Below are positions 1-7,673 of a stretch of 64,000 nucleotides of DNA, in pieces. The DNA lies in the NCBI GenBank assembly GCA_964630925.1, contig CAZVZK010000008.1, positions 1 to 64,000 of the forward strand, read 5' to 3'. Position 1 is the stretch's first letter; each line of letters starts with the position of its first letter. Under the pieces are notes generated by a model, which did no database searches, had not been told where the DNA came from, and saw nothing but the letters and a program-made list of their open reading frames with translations. A program made the translations under genes and the position numbers. Source of the DNA: RGDT01 sp964630925. Its GTDB lineage: Bacteria > Planctomycetota > Planctomycetia > Gemmatales > Gemmataceae.

Positions 1-182
1 GGCCGGCGCCGCCCGCGTGCCCGCGTGGGGCCGCGTCCCCGCCTCCGCCGCCGGTGCTCCGCGAACGTCCCCCGTCCCGCGACACCTCCTCTTCTGCACC
101 TGGCTGGTTTGAGAGCGGGCTCGCCCACCCCGCGTTTCAACCCGACAGGTTCCTGATCTCGACCCCGAGGAGGGGAGTGGAC

Positions 183-704
183 ATGGTGCGCAAGAAGGGT
201 GAGGGCGCGCCGGCCGTGGCCGGCGCGGCCCGTGCAGGCGTTCGGCCCGCCGACGTGGCGGGCCTGCTCGACGACGTGGCGGCGCTGCTCGACGAGGGCA
301 GGCCCGACAAGGCGCTGGCGCGGGTCGGCCCGACGGCGGGGCGTTCGCCGTGGCTGGCCAACGCGGCGGCGGTGTGCCTGCTGCGCCGCGGCGACGCCCC
401 GGGCGCGCTGGCCGTCCTGCGGCCGCTGGTGCTGTCGGGCAACGGGCTGACGTTGCGCGACGACGTGCCGGCGGTGTTCCTCGTCAACTTCGCCGAGGCG
501 CTCATCGCCGACGGGAACATCGGCGGCGGGCTGCGTACGCTGGACGGTATCGGCGACGCCGACGACCCGGCGGTGCGCGACGCCAGGGAGGCGGTGCGGC
601 GCTGGCACGGCGCGATGACGGCGTGGCAGCGGGTGTGCTGGCTCCTGGGCGGCTGGCCGCCGGGGCCGCTGACGCTGAACGACCCGCCCGGACGGCTGGG
701 GTGA
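183..704 (+). CDS. Small helical-repeat (TPR-like) protein of unknown function
   Basis: This encodes a 173-residue soluble protein of alternating short helices rich in Ala, Leu and Asp. The pattern resembles two or three degenerate tetratricopeptide repeats (a segment around residues 50-115 reads as paired helices with Ala/Gly at the packing positions). There is no signal peptide or catalytic motif. The ATG at 183 was chosen because GAGGAGGGG lies just upstream; the frame stays open to 54, but the added 43 residues are low-complexity and unlikely to be translated. The downstream gene is an antiporter on the same strand, 159 bases away and separated by a large inverted repeat, so co-transcription is uncertain. 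Function is unknown. Confidence 0.6.
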   Translation: MVRKKGEGAPAVAGAARAGVRPADVAGLLDDVAALLDEGRPDKALARVGPTAGRSPWLANAAAVCLLRRGDAPGALAVLRPLVLSGNGLTLRDDVPAVFLVNFAEALIADGNIGGGLRTLDGIGDADDPAVRDAREAVRRWHGAMTAWQRVCWLLGGWPPGPLTLNDPPGRLG

Positions 705-746
705 TGGATGCGCTTGTGAGGGCGTCCCGGCGCTCTTGGATTTGGC

Positions 747-847
747 TGGCCGGGGTCGGGCTCTGGCGACCCCGGATCAGACTCCCCGAGGGCGTGGCGT
801 TCCTTCAAGTGCCCTGCGCCGGCGTCGCCAGAGCCCGACCCCGGCCA
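747..847. repeat. Perfect 24-bp inverted repeat around a 53-bp core (MITE or structured-RNA candidate)
   Basis: Bases 747-770 are the exact reverse complement of 824-847, with 53 bases between. The left arm can also fold locally: GGGGTCG at 752-758 pairs with CGACCCC at 768-774. The two foldings exclude each other. The element fills most of the gap before the antiporter gene and ends 16 bases before its ATG. It is either a small non-autonomous mobile element or a structured leader. No coding sequence is seen inside. Confidence 0.8.
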
Positions 848-863
848 CCCAGGACACACACAC

Positions 864-2558
864 ATGCACGACGCACTCATCCTGACGCTGGCGGGCGGCC
901 TGGCCGCGGCCCTCGCCCTGGGGTACGTCTCGCACCGGCTGGGGCTTTCGCCCATCGTGGGCTATCTGCTCGCCGGGATCGTCGTCGGGCCGCACACGCC
1001 CGGCTTCGTCGCCGACCGGCACCTGGCGGAGCAGATGGCCGAGGTCGGCGTCATCCTGTTGATGTTCGGCGTGGGGCTGCACTTCCACGTCGAGGACCTC
1101 CTGGCGGTGTGGCGCGTCGCGGTGCCCGGGGCGCTGGTGCAGAGCGCGGCGGCGACGCTGCTGGGGCTGGCGGTGGGGGTGGCGTGCGGGTGGGGGTGGG
1201 CGGCGGGGCTGGTCTTCGGGCTGGCCCTGTCGGTCGCCAGCACGGTGGTGCTGACGCGCGTGCTGGCGGACAACGACGACCTGCACACGCCCGTGGGGCA
1301 CATCGCCGTCGGCTGGCTGGTGGTCGAGGACCTGCTGACCGTCGTGGTCCTCGTGGTGCTCCCGGCGCTGTTCGGCAAGGAGGCGGGCGGCGGGCTGGCG
1401 TGGGAGCTGGGGGCGGCGGGGGTGAAGATCGCGGCGCTCGTCGCCCTGGTGTTCGTGCTGGGCGGGCGGCTGATCCCGTGGGTGTTCGGGGTGGCGGCGG
1501 GGGCGAGGTCGCGTGAGCTGTTCACGCTCACGGTGCTGGTGGTGGCGCTGGGCGTGGCGGTGGGGTCGGCGAAGCTCTTCGGCGTGTCGATGGCGCTGGG
1601 GGCGTTCCTGGCGGGGATGGTGGCGGGGCGGTCGGAGTTCAGCCTGCGGGCGTCGGCGGAGGCGCTGCCGATGCGGGACGCCTTCGCGGTGCTGTTCTTC
1701 GTGTCCGTGGGCATGCTGTTCGACCCGCGGTTCCTGCTCGCGTCGCCGGGGCTGGCGGCGGCGACGCTGGCCGTCGTGCTGGTGGGCAAGCCGCTAGCGG
1801 CTCTGGTGCTGGTGCTGCTGCTGCGGTATCCGCTGAAGGTGGCGCTGGCGGTGTCGGCCGCCCTCGCGCAGATCGGCGAGTTCTCGTTCATCCTGGCGGC
1901 GCTGGGCAAGAAGCTGGACGTGCTGCCGGCCGAGGCGACGAACGCGCTCGTGGCGGCCGCCATCGTGTCCATCTCGCTCAACCCGCTCTTGTACCGGCTG
2001 CTGGGGCCGCTGGAGGGGTGGCTGGCCCGGCGGCGCGGCGAGGTCAGCACCCCACCCGCATCGGGGGCGGCGGAGCCGCCGTCGCACCGGGCGGTGGTGG
2101 TGGGTTACGGGCCGGTGGGGCGGACGCTGACGCGGCTGTTGCGCGACAACGAGGTGGAGCCCGTGGTGATCGAGATGAACCTGGAGACGGTGCGGCGGCT
2201 ACGCGAGGAGGGGGCGGAGGCGGTGTACGGGGACGCGGGGCACGCCGACACGCTGGCGGCTGCCGGCGTCGGGCGGGCGGCGACGCTGTTCCTCAGCGCG
2301 TCGGGGCTGCCCGGTGCCGGGGAGATCATCCGGCTGGCGCGGGAGATGAATCCGCGGATACGGGTGTTCGTCCGGTGCGCGTACCTGCGCGAGCAGGAGG
2401 CGCTGCGGGCGGCGGGGGCGGACGGCGTGTTCTCCGGCGAGGGCGAGGTGGCGCTGGCGATGACGGAGGCGCTTCTGAATCGCCTCGGCGCGGTGCCGGA
2501 CCAGATCGACCGTGAGCGCGCCCGTGTCCGGGCCGACCTGTTCGGCGCGGAGGAGTGA
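864..2558 (+). CDS. KefB/YbaL-type monovalent cation:proton antiporter (CPA2) with RCK N domain
   Basis: This is a 564-residue inner-membrane exchanger that should swap K+ or Na+ for protons. The first ~385 residues are about a dozen hydrophobic helices opening with the CPA2 signature region (GLSPIVGYLLAGIVVGP, residues ~27-43). From about residue 408 there is a Rossmann-type TrkA-N/RCK domain beginning with a GYGPVGRTL nucleotide-binding loop. Unlike E. coli KefB/KefC this subfamily (YbaL-like) usually works without a known glutathione switch; which ligand controls it here is not visible. The ATG at 864 follows AGGA and places the first helix immediately. The gene ends three bases before the convergent 2562-3479 gene. 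Family assignment is firm; ion choice is not. Confidence 0.92.
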   Translation: MHDALILTLAGGLAAALALGYVSHRLGLSPIVGYLLAGIVVGPHTPGFVADRHLAEQMAEVGVILLMFGVGLHFHVEDLLAVWRVAVPGALVQSAAATLLGLAVGVACGWGWAAGLVFGLALSVASTVVLTRVLADNDDLHTPVGHIAVGWLVVEDLLTVVVLVVLPALFGKEAGGGLAWELGAAGVKIAALVALVFVLGGRLIPWVFGVAAGARSRELFTLTVLVVALGVAVGSAKLFGVSMALGAFLAGMVAGRSEFSLRASAEALPMRDAFAVLFFVSVGMLFDPRFLLASPGLAAATLAVVLVGKPLAALVLVLLLRYPLKVALAVSAALAQIGEFSFILAALGKKLDVLPAEATNALVAAAIVSISLNPLLYRLLGPLEGWLARRRGEVSTPPASGAAEPPSHRAVVVGYGPVGRTLTRLLRDNEVEPVVIEMNLETVRRLREEGAEAVYGDAGHADTLAAAGVGRAATLFLSASGLPGAGEIIRLAREMNPRIRVFVRCAYLREQEALRAAGADGVFSGEGEVALAMTEALLNRLGAVPDQIDRERARVRADLFGAEE

Positions 2559-2561
2559 CGC

Positions 2562-3479
2562 TCACGCCAGCGGCACCACATGACGGGCCACGTCGTCCTC
2601 GGTCTTCACGTCGGCGGCGAGCGGGTGCAGGTCCCACGTCTCCGAGTGATCGACGCCGCGGCCCGGCGGGAGGTCGGTCAGGGGGCCGAGCGACTCGATC
2701 TCCAGCATGTCGGCGTTCGTGAATGTCTCCAGGTTGCAGCCGCGGTCGGGGTAGGTGCCGCCGGGCTCGACGGGGATGCGTTTGACGAAGAGGTGGCCGG
2801 CGACCTGGTAGGCCACCCACCCGCCGGCGTGCATGAGGCCGATCTTCGTGGGCGCGGGGTTGGGCTGTTGGCGGAGGAGGATGTAGCGCGAGCCGAGGTG
2901 CCAACGCGGGTCGGCGAGGTCGGTGAACGGCCAGAGGGTGAGGTTCTGGTTGGGGGCGTAGTCGCCGGGGCCGGAGGCGTTCTCGGGCGGGCCGGGGTGG
3001 GGGCGTTTGGGCGGCAGCGGGATGATCTCGGTGCCGCCGGGGGCCATGACCGTCAGCGCCCACGGCGCGAGGGTGGCGGTGGAGTCCCCGACGTTGGTGA
3101 TGCGGTGGTCGAGCGTGACGCGGGCGCCGGAGGGGGCGAGGGTGAGGGTGATCTCCTTCTGGATGCCGTGGCGTGCGTCGGGGGGCGGGAGGAGGCGGAC
3201 GCCGCCGGGCGTCTCCTCGTAACCGATGGCGACGTTGTCAGGCGCGTAGGTGCGCGTGAGGTCTTCCGGGGAGGTCCACAGGCGGTGGCCGCCGCGGGGC
3301 ACCCAGCGTGGCTCGCCGGAGCGGCCGAGCTGGTCGGGCCACTCCTTGAGGACGTTGGGGCCGCCCGCAAGGCGGTAGACGAGGACGCGCGGGCCCACGT
3401 CGAGCGGGATGACCAGCTCGGCGTCGCCGTTGGACAGGCGGAGGGCGTTGTACCCGGCGTGGGTGATGGTCTCAATCAT
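2562..3479 (-). CDS. Conserved protein with aldose-epimerase-like beta-sandwich features, function unknown
   Basis: This 305-residue soluble protein resembles DUF4380/galactose-mutarotase-like folds: many beta strands, an early EL-V-P-L-GPR-L segment, a conserved GGHRLW-SPED motif around residues 80-90 and a late W-VAYQ-GHLFVKR motif. Such proteins bind carbohydrates, but no catalytic residues can be assigned from sequence alone. Translation likely starts at 3479, where ATG overlaps the stop of the upstream gene by eight bases (ATGATTGA). This indicates translational coupling with the 101-residue protein. A start nine codons further upstream is possible but would lengthen the overlap. No signal peptide is seen, so it is probably cytoplasmic. 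Confidence 0.6.
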   Translation of the reverse strand: MIETITHAGYNALRLSNGDAELVIPLDVGPRVLVYRLAGGPNVLKEWPDQLGRSGEPRWVPRGGHRLWTSPEDLTRTYAPDNVAIGYEETPGGVRLLPPPDARHGIQKEITLTLAPSGARVTLDHRITNVGDSTATLAPWALTVMAPGGTEIIPLPPKRPHPGPPENASGPGDYAPNQNLTLWPFTDLADPRWHLGSRYILLRQQPNPAPTKIGLMHAGGWVAYQVAGHLFVKRIPVEPGGTYPDRGCNLETFTNADMLEIESLGPLTDLPPGRGVDHSETWDLHPLAADVKTEDDVARHVVPLA

Positions 3480-3777
3480 TGGGGGCGTCACCGGCCGGGG
3501 CGGCATCGGCGGAAGACGCGGGGGCCGGGGCGGCGGGGGGCGCGTCGAGCGGCAGCTCCTTGCTGCCGACGAGGGTGACGTTCAGGCCGACCTGGGCGGT
3601 GACCTCGACGCCGTCGATCATGATGTTGATCTTCTCGTTGAGGTTCCAGCCGAGGGAGTTGGTGGAGAACTCCTTGGGGCCGGCGGTCCACTCCTTGCCG
3701 TCGATGGTGACCTTGATGCGTTGCGCCTTCTCGCGGAACTGTTTGCGGCTGATGGGGCAGGTGCTCTTCTTCGCCAT
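3472..3777 (-). CDS. Small planctomycete protein with N-terminal Cys/Lys-rich start and Ala/Pro tail
   Basis: This encodes 101 residues. The first ~80 look like a compact alpha/beta domain (KVTIDGKEW, NLNEKINIMIDG, GLNVTLVGSKELP), and the last ~25 are a disordered Ala/Pro/Asp tail. The ATG at 3777 was chosen because GGAGAG precedes it and the frame upstream is unlike protein. The gene is first in a two-gene unit with the epimerase-like gene, whose ATG overlaps its stop. I do not recognise the family; the single Cys near the N-terminus (residue 7) and the acidic tail give no functional hint. Confidence 0.6.
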   Translation of the reverse strand: MAKKSTCPISRKQFREKAQRIKVTIDGKEWTAGPKEFSTNSLGWNLNEKINIMIDGVEVTAQVGLNVTLVGSKELPLDAPPAAPAPASSADAAPAGDAPND

Positions 3778-3839
3778 CGGTACGCTCTCCGTGCGGGGCA
3801 TCTTGGGAATGATGCTCATGTTAGGGGCGGCGGCTTGTC

Positions 3840-3865
3840 GTGGCGACAGGCCCCCCGGCTTGTCG
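3840..3865 (+). repeat. GTGG-headed hairpin, REP-like
   Basis: GTGG at 3840-3843 is directly followed by a 9-bp stem (3844-3852 with 3857-3865, one G.T pair) and a CCCC loop. The same framework (CGTGG, one base, then GACAGG) recurs at 12945-12968, so this is a dispersed element rather than a local terminator. It lies 63 bases upstream of the start of the leftward small gene at 3777. Confidence 0.45.
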
Positions 3866-4034
3866 TGCATTCCCGCGGCTGCGCGGCGTCTGCTCTCTGG
3901 GAACACAGGGGGTGAGAGCCGCCATCGGAAAGGGCCTGCGCCGGCGTCCGGCCGTCCGTGGGCAGGCCCGCCAGCGGGGGCGTATTGCATTGCATTGCAG
4001 ACCCCCCACACACACCTGCAATGCAAATTCCACC

Positions 4035-4356
4035 GAGTCACCTGCTCACCCACCCACCCCGTTGAGCAGGTGACTTGGCGTTATTTGACGCATGGTGTCC
4101 TTGGCCGGCGTCGAATGCGCGAGTCACCCGCTCACACGCTCACCCCCCGCAATACAATTCCTCCAAAATAATTGCAGCTCAGAGCAAGTGACGTGGCCCC
4201 GGAGTCACCTGGCCACTTCGGCGAGTCACATGCCCACTCCGCCACGGCCCGGCCGTTGAACGCCGAGTCACATTCCACTTCCCGACGACGTGGAATATGA
4301 GTTCGCCGCCGTAACATCATCGTAATTAGGAATTTACATCTACGATTCCGAGTCAC
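4035..4356 (+). repeat. Array of six GAGTCAC direct repeats in a 780-base gene-free stretch
   Basis: The heptamer GAGTCAC occurs at 4035, 4121, 4202, 4223, 4265 and 4350, always on the plus strand. It is usually followed by CnTnnCCAC- or CATTCCA-type sequence, giving units of roughly 17 bases. Spacing is irregular (21 to 86 bases). The stretch 3778-4559 has no convincing gene and contains the most A+T-rich patches of the area (about 4150-4175 and 4290-4350). It lies immediately before the HNH/ParA accessory module. Iteron-like binding sites, an attachment region or operator sites are all possible; none is proven. Confidence 0.6.
4036..4075. repeat. Perfect 13-bp inverted repeat overlapping the first GAGTCAC unit
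   Basis: AGTCACCTGCTCA at 4036-4048 is the exact reverse complement of 4063-4075, with a 14-base loop of C-rich sequence. No T tract follows on either strand, so it looks more like a protein-binding dyad than an intrinsic terminator. A smaller dyad, ATTCCAC (4272-4278) and GTGGAAT (4290-4296), overlaps the fifth unit. Confidence 0.6.
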
Positions 4357-4559
4357 ATTCCAGATGGCGGCACACGCCCCCCCCGCCAGGAGACGGGAAA
4401 AGGTGGCAGGCCCCTTGACGGGGAATGGACACCCGTTCAATACTACCAGCAGGGGGTGCCCCGCCCGGGTTTCTCCCCCGTCTCTCCGGTGCCCCGTGCC
4501 CAGACCTCCTCCCTCGCCACCCCCGATGCTACCCACGCGCGCACCAGCGCCGCCGCGCC

Positions 4560-4879
4560 ATGGCCGCCGGCTCGTCGGTGCCCTTCGGCCCCGCCGACCT
4601 TCGGGCGCTGGTGGCCGACGCCCTCGCCCGGTCGTGCCCCCACTGCCGCGGCCCCCTGACGCCCCGCAACTTCAGCATCGACCCCGCCCGGCCAACAAGC
4701 CGCGGCGGTGGCTGGGGCCTCGACAACCTGCGGGTGGTCTGCATGCGCTGCAACGAAGCCAAGGCGCCCTGGCGGAGGACGAGTTCACCGCCCTGCTGGA
4801 GCTGCTCGCCTCCTGGCCCGAAGAGGCGAGGCGGGCCACCCTGGCGCGGCTGCGCGCCGGCGGCAGGGTCGGGCGGTGA
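4560..4879 (+). pseudogene. HNH endonuclease gene, frameshifted and probably catalytically dead
   Basis: The frame from ATG 4560 encodes the start of a ~106-residue phage/plasmid-type HNH protein: GPADLRALVADALARSCPHC, a SRGGGWGLDNLRVVC core and CMRCNEAK. One G is missing near 4762 (AAGGCGCC where the second copy at 6873-7034 has AAGGGCGCC). The rest of the protein (ALAEDEF to RAGGRVGR, stop at 4877-4879) therefore lies in another frame. The usual DH of the HNH core is replaced by DP (SIDPARP), removing the expected catalytic histidine. Because of the shift, the 5' half now reads without a stop into the ParA-like gene, giving a possible 613-residue fusion. The two zinc-binding CxxC pairs remain. 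Confidence 0.75.
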
Positions 4880-4934
4880 ACGAGAATCGATTACTCGGAT
4901 TTTTCGCTTGCTGGCGCAGCCGTGTGGTCAGAGA

Positions 4935-6401
4935 ATGTCAATCACCCTGACACTCACCACGCCTTCGAGCTTTGAGATGCCGCCCTTCCTGCCCCTCTTC
5001 GCCGTCGAGCCGCCCGACGCCTCCGCGTTCGGCCCGATGTGGAGCACGAACCAGGTCCTCTACACCCTGGCCGCCATCGTCGTGCCCATCGTGAGCATCC
5101 TCGCCGGTGTCTTCTACTTCCTGCTCCACCGGCTCAACGACGAGCTCGGACGGACACGGACCGACCGCGATCAGCTCAAGGCCCAGGCCGAGGGCCTCCA
5201 GAAGGATGACGCCACCAAGGAGAATCCCGACCTCCTCGCCCTGAAGTGGGAACTGGGACAGGCCGCGAAGGATGCCGCGGACCTGAAGGCCGCCCTGGCG
5301 GAGTCCGCCGACAAGAAGACTACGCTGGAGCTGAAAAGCCAGTCCGCCATCGAGCAGCTCAGCAAAACACTCCAGGCGGCCCAGGGCAAGCTGGAGGAGT
5401 ATGCGGCGCAGGTGTCCCAGCACGAGGGCCGCATCCGCAAGGCCCTGAAGTCGGAGGGCCGCTTCTGGTCGATCAAGGCCCTCCAGACGGTCCCCAAGTT
5501 CCGCCCCGCCGCCAAGCGGGGGCGGGCCATCATCTCCGTCTGCAACCTCAAGGGCGGCGTCGGCAAGACCACCCTGACCGCGCACCTGGGGGCCGCGCTA
5601 GCCCGCCGCGGCTACCGCGTCCTCTTCATCGACCTCGACCTACAAGGCTCCCTGACAAGCCTGCTCCTGCCCCAGGCCGAGATCAACGAGCGCTTCGGGT
5701 CCAAGAGTTTGCTCCAGCACTTCCTGCACCAGGCCGCGGCCGACCACCGCACGCGGATCGTGGACTACGCGGCACCGATCTGGGACGGCCGCGCCGGGAT
5801 CGTCGGCACGACGGACCGGCTCGCCTACGCCGAGCTGGCGCTGACCCTCCGCTGGCTGCTGCTCAGCGGCGAGCGGGACACGCGCTTCCTCCTCCGCAAG
5901 GCGCTGCACCTGAAGGAGGTCAACAAGGACTACGACGTAGTCCTGCTCGACTGCCCGCCGCTCATCAACATCTCCTGCGTCAACGCCTTCGCCGCGAGCG
6001 ACTACCTCCTGGTCCCCGTCCTCCCCAGCCAGAAGGCCGCTGAGCGTGTCCCGATCCTCTTGTCCCACCTCCGCGAGGAGTCGTTCCGGCGCAACGTGAA
6101 CTCGGACCTCAAGGTGATGGGGCTGATCGCGAACCGGACGTTCCGGCCCGGCAGCCTGACCACGGACGAGCAGACGCTCTGGGGGCAGCTCGGCGGCCTG
6201 TGCCGAACAATGTGCGGCGAGGAAGTGTACACCTTCCCCAACCCTGTGCCCCGCAACAAGTCCATCACGGAATGTGAGGACAGCGGGGGCATGGGCATCG
6301 ACTCCGCCCCGGAGCTGTGCCAGGTCTTCGACGCGCTGGCCGACACCTTCCACGAGAAACTGCCCGATGAATGTCGCCGACCTGCAACAGCACTTGCGTG
6401 A
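4935..6401 (+). CDS. Membrane-anchored, coiled-coil ParA/MinD-like ATPase
   Basis: This encodes 488 residues. Residues ~41-64 form one transmembrane helix (VLYTLAAIVVPIVSILAGVF). Residues ~66-170 are a heptad-rich coiled coil. Residues ~196-480 are a ParA-type deviant Walker ATPase with NLKGGVGKTT (P-loop 206-213), LFIDLDLQGS as the A' motif and VVLLDCPPL as Walker B. Such ATPases dimerise on ATP and organise cargo on DNA or membranes; an N-terminal membrane anchor and long coiled coil is an unusual arrangement. ATG 4935 lacks a strong ribosome-binding site; ATG 4977 is an alternative that keeps the helix. The gene overlaps the next by 35 bases, so the two form one unit. It sits between two HNH copies and beside Pycsar, which suggests a mobile or defence role, but that is inference. 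Confidence 0.8.
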   Translation: MSITLTLTTPSSFEMPPFLPLFAVEPPDASAFGPMWSTNQVLYTLAAIVVPIVSILAGVFYFLLHRLNDELGRTRTDRDQLKAQAEGLQKDDATKENPDLLALKWELGQAAKDAADLKAALAESADKKTTLELKSQSAIEQLSKTLQAAQGKLEEYAAQVSQHEGRIRKALKSEGRFWSIKALQTVPKFRPAAKRGRAIISVCNLKGGVGKTTLTAHLGAALARRGYRVLFIDLDLQGSLTSLLLPQAEINERFGSKSLLQHFLHQAAADHRTRIVDYAAPIWDGRAGIVGTTDRLAYAELALTLRWLLLSGERDTRFLLRKALHLKEVNKDYDVVLLDCPPLINISCVNAFAASDYLLVPVLPSQKAAERVPILLSHLREESFRRNVNSDLKVMGLIANRTFRPGSLTTDEQTLWGQLGGLCRTMCGEEVYTFPNPVPRNKSITECEDSGGMGIDSAPELCQVFDALADTFHEKLPDECRRPATALA

Positions 6402-6867
6402 CCTCGCCGATTTCCTGGGCCGTGCGGGGGGTGGCAAGGCGGTGGCGGACCTGAAGGCGATGGCCGACGGGCTGGCCCCGTTCGCCGCCGAGTCCGTGAA
6501 AGAGCTCAGCGATTTCCTACCCCTGGCCGCGGAGTATCGGCGTACCGGCATCGTCCCCGGGAAGAAGCCAAAGGGGGGCGGCGGAGCCACGACACAGAAA
6601 ACCCCTAAGCCCGACGCCGACGCCGTCGCGACAGCCGTGAAAGACGTCTATGAACGGGCCATCCGCCGCGACCCTTCGCTCACCCAGGACGAGGCGACGG
6701 CCATGCTCGCCCAGATGGACGGCCTCACGGGCCCCGGCCTGGCCAAGTGTACCGCGGCCCTCGGCCTCCCCGCCGGGTTGGCCAAGAAGAAGAAGCCGGA
6801 CTTGCTCAAAACGCTCAAGGAGACGGTGCAGAAGGTGATCGACGTGCAGCACCGCGTGGCACAGTAA
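6367..6867 (+). CDS. Partner protein of the ParA-like ATPase, unknown family
   Basis: This 166-residue protein is mostly helical, in two parts. Residues 1-65 are an amphipathic domain (repeated DL--L--FLG and KELSDFLPLAAEYR patterns). A Lys/Gly/Thr linker covers ~66-85. The C-terminal domain from ~85 contains SLTQDEATAMLAQM, a LAKCTAALGLP stretch and a Lys-rich KKKKPDLLKTLKETV segment that could bind nucleic acid or membrane. The start at 6367 lies 35 bases inside the ATPase gene, showing tight coupling. It has no transmembrane helix and no recognisable catalytic site. By position it would be the cargo, adaptor or effector of the ATPase. I do not recognise the family. Confidence 0.7.
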   Translation: MNVADLQQHLRDLADFLGRAGGGKAVADLKAMADGLAPFAAESVKELSDFLPLAAEYRRTGIVPGKKPKGGGGATTQKTPKPDADAVATAVKDVYERAIRRDPSLTQDEATAMLAQMDGLTGPGLAKCTAALGLPAGLAKKKKPDLLKTLKETVQKVIDVQHRVAQ

Positions 6868-6872
6868 GTCAC

Positions 6873-7034
6873 CTGGACAACCTCCGCGTCGTCTGCATGC
6901 GCTGCAACGAGGCCAAGGGCGCCCTCACCGAGCCCGAGTTCGCCGCCCTACTGGCCCTGCTGGCGTCGTGGCCCGACGAGGCCAGGAGAGCGACGCTGGC
7001 GCGGCTACGGGCGGGGGGCAGGGTTGGACGGTAA
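6873..7034 (+). pseudogene. C-terminal fragment of a second HNH endonuclease copy
   Basis: From about 6873 the sequence encodes DNLRVVCMRCNEAKG and the full tail of the same HNH protein seen at 4560-4879, ending RAGGRVGR and stop at 7032-7034. The first half of the gene (the CPHC zinc pair and DH core) is missing. Homology begins six bases after the stop of the ATPase partner gene. Unlike the first copy, this one keeps the correct reading frame. The two copies therefore form ~150-base imperfect direct repeats flanking the ATPase pair. Confidence 0.75.
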
Positions 7035-7107
7035 GTTACTGTTGGGCTACCGCGCGTCAGGTGCCTAAAGCCGGTAGCACAGGTGGTGGTGGAGATGCTG
7101 GGGGCCT

Positions 7108-7650
7108 TCAGGGCGGCGGCAGGGGGATAGCCGCCTTGAGGGCGATTGCCGCTACCGCGCAAGCCGTGCCGAGCAACGCCAGCCAGATCGCCAGGCCCGA
7201 CCAGAAAAACTTGGCGCTCGCGATCTTCGCCACCATGTACGTCTGGCCGCAGAGGTGTCTAGCGAGGCCGCTGCTCGTCTCGCGGCCAAGGCTGTTTGCG
7301 TAAAGATCGGCCGTGGCATGGACGACGATACTGTCCCAGAACACCAACCCGGACAGTTGCGCCGTCCACAGCCGGGGGATCATCGCCCAGACCGCACTGA
7401 GGAAAGCAAGGGCCAGGAAGAGGAACCCGCCTGCTGACGACCACAGAAGGTCCCACTTGAACTCACCTCGGAGGGTCCCCTCGTGCAACTTCGCGAAGCA
7501 CATTGCCCCGATCATTGCGGTGCACCAGGTCACCACGAATGCCGCCTTGGTGTCGGAGAAGCGAATGTAGTTGTGGATATAGTCGTGCGTCTTCCAGGCG
7601 AAGTCGAGGTGGTCCTTGGTCAGCTCTCCCGGTTTGGGATCGTTCGACAT
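7108..7650 (-). CDS. pycTM: Pycsar membrane effector (PycTM, DUF5706-like)
   Basis: This 180-residue protein has an N-terminal helical segment, the IRFSDTKAAF motif (residues ~29-38) typical of the DUF5706/PycTM family, and three strong hydrophobic helices at about 36-55, 69-92 and 148-172. In known Pycsar systems the effector senses cCMP or cUMP made by the partner cyclase and disrupts the inner membrane, killing the infected cell. The gene follows the cyclase by 23 bases on the same strand, the standard two-gene arrangement, and GAGAGGG precedes the ATG at 7650. Base composition is visibly less G+C-rich than the surrounding core genes, fitting acquisition by transfer. Family match is by motif only. 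Confidence 0.78.
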   Translation of the reverse strand: MSNDPKPGELTKDHLDFAWKTHDYIHNYIRFSDTKAAFVVTWCTAMIGAMCFAKLHEGTLRGEFKWDLLWSSAGGFLFLALAFLSAVWAMIPRLWTAQLSGLVFWDSIVVHATADLYANSLGRETSSGLARHLCGQTYMVAKIASAKFFWSGLAIWLALLGTACAVAAIALKAAIPLPPP

Positions 7651-7673
7651 CGTTGCGGCCCTCTCACCCGGCC

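Noticed and set aside
4035..4356. CRISPR array
   Set aside because: The repeat unit is only seven bases well conserved and the spacing is irregular; no cas genes are present.
3840..4536. Small open frames in the gene-free stretch before the HNH gene
   Set aside because: Several overlapping short frames exist on both strands, but none has a good ribosome-binding site, a family match or consistent codon use.
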